This document shows positions 57,190 through 64,000 of a DNA stretch of 64,000 bases, piece after piece; position 1 is the first letter of the stretch; each line of letters starts with the position of its first letter. Source of the DNA: CAZTDD01 sp964612675 (GTDB lineage Bacteria > Hinthialibacterota > Hinthialibacteria > Hinthialibacterales > JAKPRU01); NCBI GenBank assembly GCA_964612675.1, contig CAZTDD010000003.1, forward strand, positions 62,001-126,000. Reading direction: 5' to 3'. The notes beneath the pieces are model-generated. The model was not told where the DNA came from. It was given only the letters and a program-made list of their open reading frames with translations, and searched no databases. A program made the translations under genes and the position numbers.

Positions 57190-57852
57190 TTACATGAATT
57201 CCACGCGTTGCAGATCGAGTATCGGGTTGGCGATATCTGTCGCGAGATGGCAGTAGTAACCGGGAGTAAGCGATACCTCCTTCAAATACCACCTTTTATC
57301 GTCGAGCAAGGCTTTCTCTGTTCCTGTCTCGATCTTCAACAGCGGTGCGGATAATCCCCTCCCGTCTGCTTTGATCACACTTTCACACCGAGTCCAGGAA
57401 CGGAAAAACTCCTCTTGCGGTGAACGGGAGTGAATGATCCTTTGCCACTCCGAGGCAGGCATAAACTCACGAAACTCTTCCAACTCGATATCCCTGACTT
57501 CTTCGATATCGATGCCCAGAGCCATGCCTGATGCGAGGGCACACACCGCGCATGTTCCCGAATGGGAGATACTGAAATCGACCTTACAGTCCAGCGTTGG
57601 TTTGCCGAATTCGCCGTCACGAAGTGTTTCGATGGCCTCATCAGGATATCCTAGCCGCCTGAGTCCATCTCTCAAAAGCAATTTACCGAACAAACCCAAG
57701 TGGCGGTCCTGCCATCTCCGGTAACGCAATACGCGTTCTCGAACACTCGTGGGCACCTGATGGAAATAATGGTCCCATCTCGGCTCGTCGAGTGGACGGC
57801 TGAAGGTGGCAAAAAGGACGACTACGCTCCTGTCAGCCGCTGGCGCTGCCAT
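57190..57852 (-). CDS. Sfp-type 4'-phosphopantetheinyl transferase
   Basis: Enzyme of 220 residues that moves phosphopantetheine from CoA onto the conserved Ser of carrier proteins. Motifs in order: FGKPTLDCKVDFSISHSG, the metal site GIDIEEV (113-119), and WTRCESVIKADGRGL (153 onward), where the metal-binding Glu is kept but the usual first Lys of WTxKEA is Cys. The length matches Sfp-type enzymes. It is the last gene of a minus-strand pair with the lipoprotein gene, 14 bp apart, and lies at the end of the PKS-NRPS cluster. It should activate the two ACPs of the first PKS proteins, and the ACP and PCPs of the hybrid and terminal NRPS, and so marks the right cluster edge. Confidence 0.9.
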   Translation of the reverse strand: MAAPAADRSVVVLFATFSRPLDEPRWDHYFHQVPTSVRERVLRYRRWQDRHLGLFGKLLLRDGLRRLGYPDEAIETLRDGEFGKPTLDCKVDFSISHSGTCAVCALASGMALGIDIEEVRDIELEEFREFMPASEWQRIIHSRSPQEEFFRSWTRCESVIKADGRGLSAPLLKIETGTEKALLDDKRWYLKEVSLTPGYYCHLATDIANPILDLQRVEFM

Positions 57853-57866
57853 TCAGAATATCCACG

Positions 57867-59105
57867 TCACTGCAACCCCTGTCGACCGGGCATATCGTAC
57901 TGCTGCGGCAGGGCCTCGAACCGCTCTCGGTACAGTTGGTCGGTCGACTCGCGTGCGTCGATCCCGGACCCCTTCGGTAGTATTGTTCCGGTCTCTTCGA
58001 GAACGGAAAAATCGCCTTCGGACAACCGGGCGATGCGGTCTCGAAGCATCTCGATGGATTTGTCGGGATGAATCAGGTCCGCATTCGGATCGTTTTCTTT
58101 GATTAGGGTCAATGTCTGGTGCAGCAGATTGAAAAGTGCCTCTGTGTCTCGCTTGATTTGCTCGATCCGACCGCTGCTTTCACCCAGCTGCCCCGAAATG
58201 GACGAGACTTTTTCATGTTGCGATTTCAGCTCTTCGTGTTCCAATTGCAGGAGAGCCTGCAAAACGGGGGCGGCGGTGTTCGAGGTCTTTGCCTCTTGTT
58301 TCAGACTCTCATATTCGTTCTCTTTCGCTTCCAGAGCGTCCTTTGCGGAGGAAAGCGCCTTCTCGGCACCGGATTTGGCGATGACCGCCTGCGCCAACTG
58401 GGTTTCGTATCGCGGATACTCGACAAAGAAACGATACAGGATTCCCGCCGGAGAAACGAGATCGGCAACGTCCGGCGCATAGGCTTTCGCCCAGTACATT
58501 ACGTCCCGCGAGAACATCAGAAACTCGTATTTGTTCTTTTCCGTTACGCCGATATATCGTCCTTTCCTGGTTCGAGTCCAAATGATGAAGTCGTCCGATG
58601 AACCGCTTTCACCGATGGTCGCGTACAGCGCCCCGTTAGGCAGTACCGAACCCGGAAGATCGGCTTGAAGGCAAAGATATCCGAACAGCATACTAACGCG
58701 ATTCATCGCTGCTTCACCGAAATCGTTGAACTGGATGGAATCGCTCAGAACTTCGCTGCCTTGAAAATTGAACGAGCGCGTTTCCTGGTCGGAGTGTCCA
58801 CCCGCCAGTCCGACGGTTCTCAGGGGGATCTCCGTGATATTCAGTCCGGCGGATCCTCCATATGTAGGGCTCCACGAGGATTGTCCGCCTTCCACTTTGA
58901 AGAAAACCGGCAGCTGCGCAGATTCCTGCACGCCGACGATGGCGTCGAGAACCTGCTGAGAGTAATTGGCGGCCGTTTCCTGACGAAGCGTCAGCAGCGA
59001 CTGGTAATGTGGCCGGCGCAAGGCGCAGCCTGCTAATGCGATCACACATACTGCGCTCAACACTCCTACGGCAACCTTCCTGTTTCTTCCGGTTTTCGGG
59101 TCCAT
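57867..59105 (-). CDS. Lipoprotein with C-terminal coiled coil
   Basis: Predicted lipoprotein of 412 residues; no family recognised. ATG 59105 is preferred over the far upstream in-frame start at 59240, because caggag lies nine bases ahead and the protein then opens with a lipoprotein signal (VAVGVLSAVCVIALAGC, lipobox LAGC near residue 27). The first half is a globular domain with several aromatic residues (SLLTLRQETAANYSQQVLDAI near its start, FLMFSRDVMYWAKAYAPDV near its end). The second half is rich in Glu/Lys/Ala heptads (AKSGAEKALSSAKDALEAKE, LEHEELKSQHEKVSS), a likely coiled coil. It lies 14 bp upstream of the phosphopantetheinyl transferase and is likely co-transcribed with it. A structural envelope role is guessed; nothing links it directly to peptide synthesis. 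Confidence 0.7.
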   Translation of the reverse strand: MDPKTGRNRKVAVGVLSAVCVIALAGCALRRPHYQSLLTLRQETAANYSQQVLDAIVGVQESAQLPVFFKVEGGQSSWSPTYGGSAGLNITEIPLRTVGLAGGHSDQETRSFNFQGSEVLSDSIQFNDFGEAAMNRVSMLFGYLCLQADLPGSVLPNGALYATIGESGSSDDFIIWTRTRKGRYIGVTEKNKYEFLMFSRDVMYWAKAYAPDVADLVSPAGILYRFFVEYPRYETQLAQAVIAKSGAEKALSSAKDALEAKENEYESLKQEAKTSNTAAPVLQALLQLEHEELKSQHEKVSSISGQLGESSGRIEQIKRDTEALFNLLHQTLTLIKENDPNADLIHPDKSIEMLRDRIARLSEGDFSVLEETGTILPKGSGIDARESTDQLYRERFEALPQQYDMPGRQGLQ

Positions 59106-59353
59106 CTTTTTTTCTCCTGCATCTCGGTATCGAGCTGGATGGGTATGCAGCCTCTTTTGCTCTAAACGCAAGGGTTGTCGATCATAAGTCCTCTTTGTCC
59201 ATTCGTCAATGAAATATTTGGAAGACTTGGAAGATCGCATTTAACCCCCGCATGGATCTTGTGGTGGTCTCGGAATAGCTGTAGGATTTTTAAAAGTAGT
59301 CCAGGGAGTCATCTCCCTTATTTGTACACTACTCCCCGCAAGGAGGACTCACA

Positions 59354-59881
59354 GTGAACGCCACGCAAAGTGCAACGGTTGACGAAGCGCAAGCAAAGCC
59401 GGAAGAGGGTGTTGTAACAAAAGAGGATGATGCCCGGAAGGTGGTCAAGAAGAATATGTATTGGGCCATGGGAATCGGTGTTATTCCCGTTCCTCTTGTA
59501 GACCTTATCGGAATCGTTGGTTTCCAGGCAAAGGCGCTGAAAGAACTCTCACGATTGTACGGAATTCCTTTCTCAGAGCATACAGTCAAGAATATTCTGG
59601 CCACTCTCATCAGCGGCCTGGGATCTGTGTACTTGGGACAGGCTCTGGCCCGAAGTTCAATAAAAATGATTCCTGTTATCGGTCCTCTCACCTCATTGGC
59701 GGCAACACCGCTCATGGCGGGAGCCCTGACCTACGCAACCGGACGCGTTTTTATTCAGCATTTCGAATCCGGCGGAACCTTCCTCGACTTCGATCCGAAG
59801 GCCGTGCGAGAGTACTTTAAGGAACAGTATCAGGAAGGACTGAACGTCGCGTCCAAGATGAAAAGCGAAAAATCCAGCTGA
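59354..59881 (+). CDS. DUF697-like membrane-associated protein, copy B
   Basis: Protein of 175 residues starting at a GTG with a strong aaggaggac ribosome site. It is a clear paralogue of the 56562-57158 protein. Shared blocks include VVKKNMYWAMGIGVIPVPLV, YGIPFSEHTVKNILATLISG, GALTYATGRVFIQHFES and LDFDPKAVREYFKEQY. The N-terminal extension is shorter. The gene is followed by a small membrane-protein gene on the same strand. No ATPase precedes this copy, unlike copy A. The two copies flank the minus-strand lipoprotein-PPTase pair. Confidence 0.75.
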   Translation: MNATQSATVDEAQAKPEEGVVTKEDDARKVVKKNMYWAMGIGVIPVPLVDLIGIVGFQAKALKELSRLYGIPFSEHTVKNILATLISGLGSVYLGQALARSSIKMIPVIGPLTSLAATPLMAGALTYATGRVFIQHFESGGTFLDFDPKAVREYFKEQYQEGLNVASKMKSEKSS

Positions 59882-59973
59882 CACGCTGGGGAGCTTTGTT
59901 CCGCTTCCACCGCTGGATGTTGACGCTCATAGGGAAGTGAACAGATGACTCTGTTGGAACGGAGGAGTTCACT

Positions 59974-60138
59974 GTGCATACAGCGATCCTGATCTACATT
60001 GCGCTCTGCGGTCTGATTGGCTTTATCGGGAAAGATCGTACTTTGGGGTTCTGGGGCTATTTTCTGGGTTCCATAATCTTCACCCCCATTGGCGGCATCC
60101 TCCTGTTGTTTCCCTCTGAGAGGAAGGCCAAAGAATAG
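59974..60138 (+). CDS. Small membrane protein, 54 residues
   Basis: A short frame starting at GTG 59974 with a very strong ggaggag Shine-Dalgarno seven bases ahead, ending at TAG 60138. The protein has two membrane segments (AILIYIALCGLIGFIG and YFLGSIIFTPIGGILLLF) joined by a short charged turn (KDRTLGFWG) and a basic tail (SERKAKE). A hairpin terminator follows. No function is known to me. It is probably co-transcribed with the DUF697-like gene 92 bp upstream. Confidence 0.7.
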   Translation: MHTAILIYIALCGLIGFIGKDRTLGFWGYFLGSIIFTPIGGILLLFPSERKAKE

Positions 60139-60162
60139 TTGATTTGTGGATTTACGTTCTCG

Positions 60163-60203
60163 ACGCGGAAAAGCACGCTGCTGCTCTCCGCGTTTTGTCT
60201 TTT
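60163..60203 (+). terminator. Rho-independent terminator after the small membrane protein gene
   Basis: Outer stem acgcgga (60163-60169) pairs with tccgcgt (60187-60193). An inner agca/tgct extends it past a small bulge, and ttttgtctttt follows. It fits an intrinsic terminator for the 59354-60138 transcript. Confidence 0.7.
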
Positions 60204-60219
60204 AATCGAGGAATACGGT

Positions 60220-60432
60220 TCAACGGACCTTTTCGGATCTTTCCCGAACAATGTTGACCTTTCTCTTACCTAGGATGCGGCGTAGCCCACGGACTGAAGC
60301 TTTGCTAGAGTGTTTCTTTGAGGATTCATTTGTGTCCGTTTTCTGAAGAATAGCTGCAGACCGGCTGTTGAAAACAAGTCTTTTCAGGATGCGACGAAGG
60401 TCACGGAATTCCTTTTTATTGGTTTTGGACAT
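60220..60432 (-). CDS. Doubtful small basic protein, about 70 residues
   Basis: An open minus-strand frame from ATG 60432 encodes a strongly basic protein with two related segments, FRDLRRILKRLV and VRGLRRILGKRK. The corresponding DNA (around ggatgcgacgaaggtcacgg and ggatgcggcgtagcccacgg) looks like a diverged short duplication. The ribosome site is poor (ccagg very close to ATG). It may be a real small nucleic-acid-binding protein or just a repeated sequence that happens to be open. Confidence 0.25.
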   Translation of the reverse strand: MSKTNKKEFRDLRRILKRLVFNSRSAAILQKTDTNESSKKHSSKASVRGLRRILGKRKVNIVRERSEKVR

Positions 60433-60571
60433 GCCTGGACGGATGAACTCTCGGTTCGACTGCGGAAGAAGATTCTCCGCGAATCGCCACAATCTGCGAA
60501 GCGCGCACTGGTACCAGATACACGGTTCTCTATATATAGACAGCACGAACGCCCTCGGAGGGTGACAACGC

Positions 60572-61555
60572 ATGGATACACATCCGGTGTTTACCGCAGA
60601 GCCGGAACCGGAAAAGCAACCCGATTTGGACTCTCCCGAGTCCAAATCGCGAGGTCTTCTGCGACGGTTTTATGAGTGGACTATTCATCGTCGATTCGCA
60701 ATCGAATTGACCGCCATCATCGTGCTGTTTCTTGGGATCGTTCTCTGGAACCAGGTTTTCGTTACTGTCCATTCCGGTGAACGCGGTGTTTTTTACAGCC
60801 GGTTCTACGGGGGCACCGAAACGGAGTGGACGTATGGCGAAGGCATCCACGCAAAATGGCCGTGGAACAAAATCTATGTTTATGTTGTGCGCGTTCATCA
60901 ACGTGGGTGTAAGTTCGACTTTCTGACAAGCGACGCACTCATGGTGCACATCGAGATATCCATCCGCTATCGTCCCCGGATCGAAAGCCTGGGGTGGCTT
61001 CACAAAGACGTGGGGCCGGACTACGAGGAGAGAGTGATTGTGCCTGAGGTCCAATCCGCTCTGCGGAGACTCATTGGCAGACGTCTTCCCACCGAACTCT
61101 ATCAAACCAGCAAAGGCCTGCTCGAATCGATGCTGTCCGAGTCGCTGCTTCAAGTTGCCGAACGATACATCGAATTAGACGACCTCCTGATTAAGCGAAT
61201 TGTACTTCCGCCGCTGGTAAGCGACGCGATTGAACAGAAACTGCGGCAGCGGGAAATGGCGGCCGCATACGAGTACCGTCTGCTCCAGGCCGAGCAGGAA
61301 GCCTCTCGTAAGAAAATGGAAGGGCAGGGAATACGGGATTTCCAGGACATCGTCTGGGAGGGAATATCGGAACAACTGCTTCGCTGGCGGGGGATTGAAG
61401 CCGCCCTCGAACTCGCAAAATCGCCGAATACCCGCATCATTGTCGTCAGCGGCGAAGACGGCCTGCCGCTTATTTATAATCCTGCGATGCTGTCAAACGA
61501 TCGTGAGATGAGTGCCTCTGAAGAAATCCTGGGCGGTACCGACGACGATGGCTGA
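60572..61555 (+). CDS. SPFH/prohibitin-like membrane protein, copy A
   Basis: Membrane protein of 327 residues: a charged cytoplasmic N terminus (about 1-45), one membrane helix (IELTAIIVLFLGIVLWNQVF), then an SPFH/band-7 domain beginning VTVHSGERGVFYSRFYGGTE and EGIHAKWPWNKIYVYVVRV. A helical region with YEYRLLQAEQEASRKKMEGQ follows, as in prohibitins and HflK/HflC. Such proteins form large rings at the membrane that organise proteases or transporters. The gene has a ggaggg ribosome site and is 25 bp upstream of a PhnD-like lipoprotein gene, so they are probably co-transcribed. A paralogue starts at 63740. Confidence 0.82.
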   Translation: MDTHPVFTAEPEPEKQPDLDSPESKSRGLLRRFYEWTIHRRFAIELTAIIVLFLGIVLWNQVFVTVHSGERGVFYSRFYGGTETEWTYGEGIHAKWPWNKIYVYVVRVHQRGCKFDFLTSDALMVHIEISIRYRPRIESLGWLHKDVGPDYEERVIVPEVQSALRRLIGRRLPTELYQTSKGLLESMLSESLLQVAERYIELDDLLIKRIVLPPLVSDAIEQKLRQREMAAAYEYRLLQAEQEASRKKMEGQGIRDFQDIVWEGISEQLLRWRGIEAALELAKSPNTRIIVVSGEDGLPLIYNPAMLSNDREMSASEEILGGTDDDG

Positions 61556-61580
61556 GTGAAGGCAATTTGAGGATGGTACA

Positions 61581-62567
61581 TTGAAGAATTACGCGTTTGC
61601 TTCTCTTGTGTTCGCATTGCTTTTGGCGGTCGGCTGCGGTGATGGAGGACCGGGCGGGTCTGACGAAACAGGCACGATGGCAGACACGATTGCCGCACTA
61701 CCCGATGGAAGCGAAGGTGAACCGTTACGGGTAATGTTTACTCCTGCGGAAGGAGGAAGGAAAGACGGCACGATCAGTGAATACAAACCTCTCTTCGACA
61801 CAATTACCGAGGAGTTCAACATCCATTTCACCATTAACGTAGGGGAATCGTATGAGCAGGTTGTCGAAAAGATGGTGGCACATGAAATTGACATTGCCTA
61901 TTTTGGTCCCTTTACATTTTATCAGGCGAAACAGAAGGGAGCCGCCGAGCTGCTCGCTGTGCCTGTCAGCGAAGGAAAATCGGTCTATTACTCCGGTATC
62001 TTTGTCCTCAGGTCGCTTGGAGCAAGAAACCTCCAAGATCTCAGGGGAAGGCGAGTTGCCTTCGGCGACATCAATTCGACCTCCAGTTTTGCTTACCCGG
62101 TTGCGATGTTGTTGAAAGCCGGTGTAGATCCAATCAAGGACCTGGACGAGATTTACATTACGGGTAGCCATGCGGACGCACTCGCTGCGTTGGCATCCGG
62201 CAAGGTCGACGCTGCCTGCAGCTCGCTGACTCGTTTTCAGAATGCCGTGTCGGAGGGATTGATCGATCCGTTCTCTGTGCGCTTGCTCCTGGTGAGTGAC
62301 GCTATCCCTTACCCTCCAATGGCCATGAACGCACATTTGGATTCCTCGGTGAAAACGAGACTTCGACATGCTTTTGCCAATGTCCATGAACGACCCGGTG
62401 TTGATCCCGAAATGATCCGCGGATATGCGGGCACCAGGGCGTCGCGGTACCGGACCGATTTGCCGGAAGCAAAATTCGACAAAGCAATGAAGGAACTCTC
62501 GATTGTTACAGACGAATTAAAGAAAGCAATACTCGAAAAAGCGAAAGAAAGCCAAGGGGTACTTTGA
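61581..62567 (+). CDS. PhnD-like substrate-binding lipoprotein, copy A
   Basis: Predicted periplasmic binding lipoprotein of 328 residues starting at TTG, with gaggatgg upstream. The signal peptide ends in a lipobox (FALLLAVGC). The body matches the phosphate/phosphonate-type binding family (PhnD/PtxB): LRVMFTPAEGG, the hinge-region IDIAYFGPFTFYQAKQKGAA, and VAFGDINSTSSFAYPVAML. The SxSS/ST motif is where relatives hold phosphonate, phosphite or phosphate. ITGSHADALAALASGKVDAACS follows. No ABC permease or ATPase gene is adjacent, and the partner genes encode SPFH proteins, so a signalling or sensing role is as likely as uptake. It is about half identical by eye to the next gene product. Confidence 0.85.
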   Translation: MKNYAFASLVFALLLAVGCGDGGPGGSDETGTMADTIAALPDGSEGEPLRVMFTPAEGGRKDGTISEYKPLFDTITEEFNIHFTINVGESYEQVVEKMVAHEIDIAYFGPFTFYQAKQKGAAELLAVPVSEGKSVYYSGIFVLRSLGARNLQDLRGRRVAFGDINSTSSFAYPVAMLLKAGVDPIKDLDEIYITGSHADALAALASGKVDAACSSLTRFQNAVSEGLIDPFSVRLLLVSDAIPYPPMAMNAHLDSSVKTRLRHAFANVHERPGVDPEMIRGYAGTRASRYRTDLPEAKFDKAMKELSIVTDELKKAILEKAKESQGVL

Positions 62568-62628
62568 ATTCTCTCAAATCAGCGATGAATGCAACGACAG
62601 ACATAGACAACCGGCGGGAGGTGGCGTG

Positions 62629-63633
62629 ATGCCGAAAGCGACCCTCCTCGGACTGCTGTTCGCCATAGCCGTCTTTTTTCTGACTGGATGTGGAAACGAC
62701 ACCGGTACGGGGGCGGAACGATCAACTCGAGCCCAGACACCCGCCGCGCCACGTCCGGATGGCAGCGTTCAACGTCCTCTTCGAGTCATGCTGATCCCGG
62801 CTGAAGGCACCGGAAAAGACGAAACAGTCGCCGATTACAGACCGCTCTTCGACGCCATCACGGAAGCGTTCGATCTGCATTTCGAAATCCGTGTAGGAAC
62901 GTCCTACGAGGCTGTTGTGGCAGAGATGATCGAAGGAAACATCGACATCGCCTATTTTGGTCCTTTGACGTATTACCAGGCGCGCACCGCAGGTGCCGCC
63001 GAGATTCTGGCTGTCGGGGTCAATCAGGGCAAGTCCGTTTATTATTCCGGAATATTCGCACGCAAGAATGCGGGAATACGAGAATTGTCGGATTTGGCCG
63101 GGAGAAGTGTCGCTTTTGGAGATGTGAACTCGACATCGAGTTTCCATTTCCCAATTTTCATGATGCTGAAAGCGGACATCAATCCCGTGAAGGATCTGGA
63201 CACAATCTACATTACAGGTAGCCACGCCGGGGCGCTTGACGCTCTCCTTCACCACAAGGTGGACGCAGCATGCGCTTCTTTTCCCGCCTTCGAGCGAGCG
63301 ATCCGGATGGGCGAACTCGATCCCTTCGAGTTCACTCCTGTGGCGATGAGTCAACCCATTCCCTATCCCCCGCTTGCGATGAGTGTCGAACTCGCACCGT
63401 CTGCGAAGGCGAGACTTCGCCACGCATTCAGGAGCATCCATAAACAGGAAGAGGTGACTGCCGACATGATTCGCGGATATGACGGAATGGTGGTCGATCG
63501 CTACAATACAGACTTTCCCGACTCCGAGTTCGACAGAACGATGGCGAAATTGAGCGCAGTCACAGATAAACTGAAAACCGCGATCCTTGAGAAGGCGAAA
63601 GTCGCCGGCGAAGGAGACGAAGGCACAACGTGA
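62629..63633 (+). CDS. PhnD-like substrate-binding lipoprotein, copy B
   Basis: Second periplasmic binding lipoprotein of 334 residues. A gggaggtgg ribosome site precedes two adjacent starts (GTG 62626, ATG 62629); the ATG has the better spacing. Lipobox: FFLTGC. The same landmarks as copy A are kept: LRVMLIPAEGTGKDETV, IDIAYFGPLTYYQART, VAFGDVNSTSSFHFPIFM and ITGSHAGALDALLHHKVDAACA. The ligand-contacting NSTSS is unchanged, so both may bind similar oxyanions. Divergence lies mainly in the N-terminal linker and residues 210-260. It lies 61 bp after copy A and 106 bp before the second SPFH gene. Confidence 0.85.
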   Translation: MPKATLLGLLFAIAVFFLTGCGNDTGTGAERSTRAQTPAAPRPDGSVQRPLRVMLIPAEGTGKDETVADYRPLFDAITEAFDLHFEIRVGTSYEAVVAEMIEGNIDIAYFGPLTYYQARTAGAAEILAVGVNQGKSVYYSGIFARKNAGIRELSDLAGRSVAFGDVNSTSSFHFPIFMMLKADINPVKDLDTIYITGSHAGALDALLHHKVDAACASFPAFERAIRMGELDPFEFTPVAMSQPIPYPPLAMSVELAPSAKARLRHAFRSIHKQEEVTADMIRGYDGMVVDRYNTDFPDSEFDRTMAKLSAVTDKLKTAILEKAKVAGEGDEGTT

Positions 63634-63739
63634 TTCACCCTTGTATACTTGGAAAAAGTTGATGCTTGTTCTTTTCATGTCGATTCGCGGTTTGGACTAT
63701 CCGACCGATGTTAAGAGACGATCGGGATTGTCGTAGAGA

Positions 63740-64000
63740 ATGAATCAAGAGAATAAAGTTCAGTCGGAAACGAGAGATTCGAGCCGTCGGGGATTTTTCC
63801 GTCGTTTTCTCCATTGGTTCAAACGCAATCGCTTTGCCATCGAAGTGGCCGGACTGGTCATTATCATCGTCCTCATCTACTTTTGGAATTCATTTTTCGT
63901 TACGGTTCACCCCGGTCAACGCGGTGTTTTCTACAGTCGATTCTTTGGCGGCACCCAGACAGAATGGACGTACGACGAAGGGATTCACTATAAATGGCCG
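63740..64000 (+). CDS. SPFH/prohibitin-like membrane protein, copy B (cut by window end)
   Basis: The first 87 codons of a gene that runs off the window. It repeats the layout of copy A: charged N terminus with basic residues (RRGFFRRFLHWFKRNR), membrane helix (VAGLVIIIVLIYFWNSFF), then VTVHPGQRGVFYSRFFGGT and TEWTYDEGIHYKWP, nearly identical to copy A at the same place. The ATG at 63740 follows gtagag. It closes a symmetrical set SPFH-PhnD-PhnD-SPFH, suggesting duplication of a two-gene unit with one unit in altered order, or further copies beyond the window. Confidence 0.8.
   Translation, partial: MNQENKVQSETRDSSRRGFFRRFLHWFKRNRFAIEVAGLVIIIVLIYFWNSFFVTVHPGQRGVFYSRFFGGTQTEWTYDEGIHYKWP

Larger units (their letters stand above)
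60139..60571. other. Spacer before the SPFH-PhnD gene group
   Basis: About 430 bases holding the terminator at 60163-60203 and a doubtful minus-strand basic frame (60220-60432). A tatata-containing string near 60531-60537 lies about 35 bases before the SPFH start. I found no convincing -35 partner. Confidence 0.45.

Overview
The window looks like a chromosomal segment of a free-living, motile Gram-negative bacterium with moderate GC content (a little over 50% by eye). Lipoprotein signal sequences, chemoreceptors with periplasmic sensor domains, a sigma-54 activator and very large PKS/NRPS genes all fit this. A secreted hydrolase with a C-terminal fibronectin-III-like tail resembles proteins common in Planctomycetota, Hydrogenedentota and other environmental candidate phyla. 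No rRNA or marker gene is present, so the phylum stays open.

Layout. (1) 90-2948: a secreted glycoside-hydrolase-like protein and a convergent sulfotransferase, followed by a gene-free stretch with a 161-bp nested palindromic repeat. (2) 3621-14444: a chemotaxis locus, cheA-cheW-mcp-cheB-cheR on the plus strand, facing a second mcp and cheW on the minus strand across a strong terminator. A thioredoxin-fold protein without CXXC (14507-14863) and a PAS-PAS sigma-54 activator (15263-16921) follow. The activator appears to carry a frameshift in its first PAS domain. (3) 17374-18429: a bacterial pentameric ligand-gated ion channel homologue.

(4) 18898 to about 57850: a PKS-NRPS biosynthetic cluster. 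Four colinear megasynthase genes encode KS-AT(vestigial)-ACP, then KS-AT-DH-ER-KR-ACP, then a 5737-residue protein (KS-AT-ACP-aminotransferase-C-A-PCP-E-C-A-PCP-C-A-PCP-E), then C-A-PCP-E. Adenylation codes read by eye give Thr, an unassigned residue, Phe and Tyr. Three epimerization domains imply D-allo-Thr, D-Phe and D-Tyr. The inferred product is a beta-amino fatty-acyl tetrapeptide, related in logic to iturin/mycosubtilin or microcystin assembly. The last module ends in an epimerization domain and has no thioesterase. The next gene encodes a secreted serine hydrolase of the beta-lactamase/PBP (S12) family, the family that includes stand-alone cyclases (SurE type), prodrug peptidases (ClbP type) and D-peptide resistance hydrolases. 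AsnB, a SyrD/PvdE-like ABC exporter and an Sfp-type phosphopantetheinyl transferase complete the cluster.

(5) 55927-64000: an orphan ParA-like ATPase, two DUF697-like paralogues, a coiled-coil lipoprotein, a 54-residue membrane protein, and a duplicated set of two SPFH/prohibitin-like membrane proteins flanking two PhnD-like substrate-binding lipoproteins. The last gene is cut by the window end. No CRISPR array, transposase, tRNA or rRNA gene was recognised.
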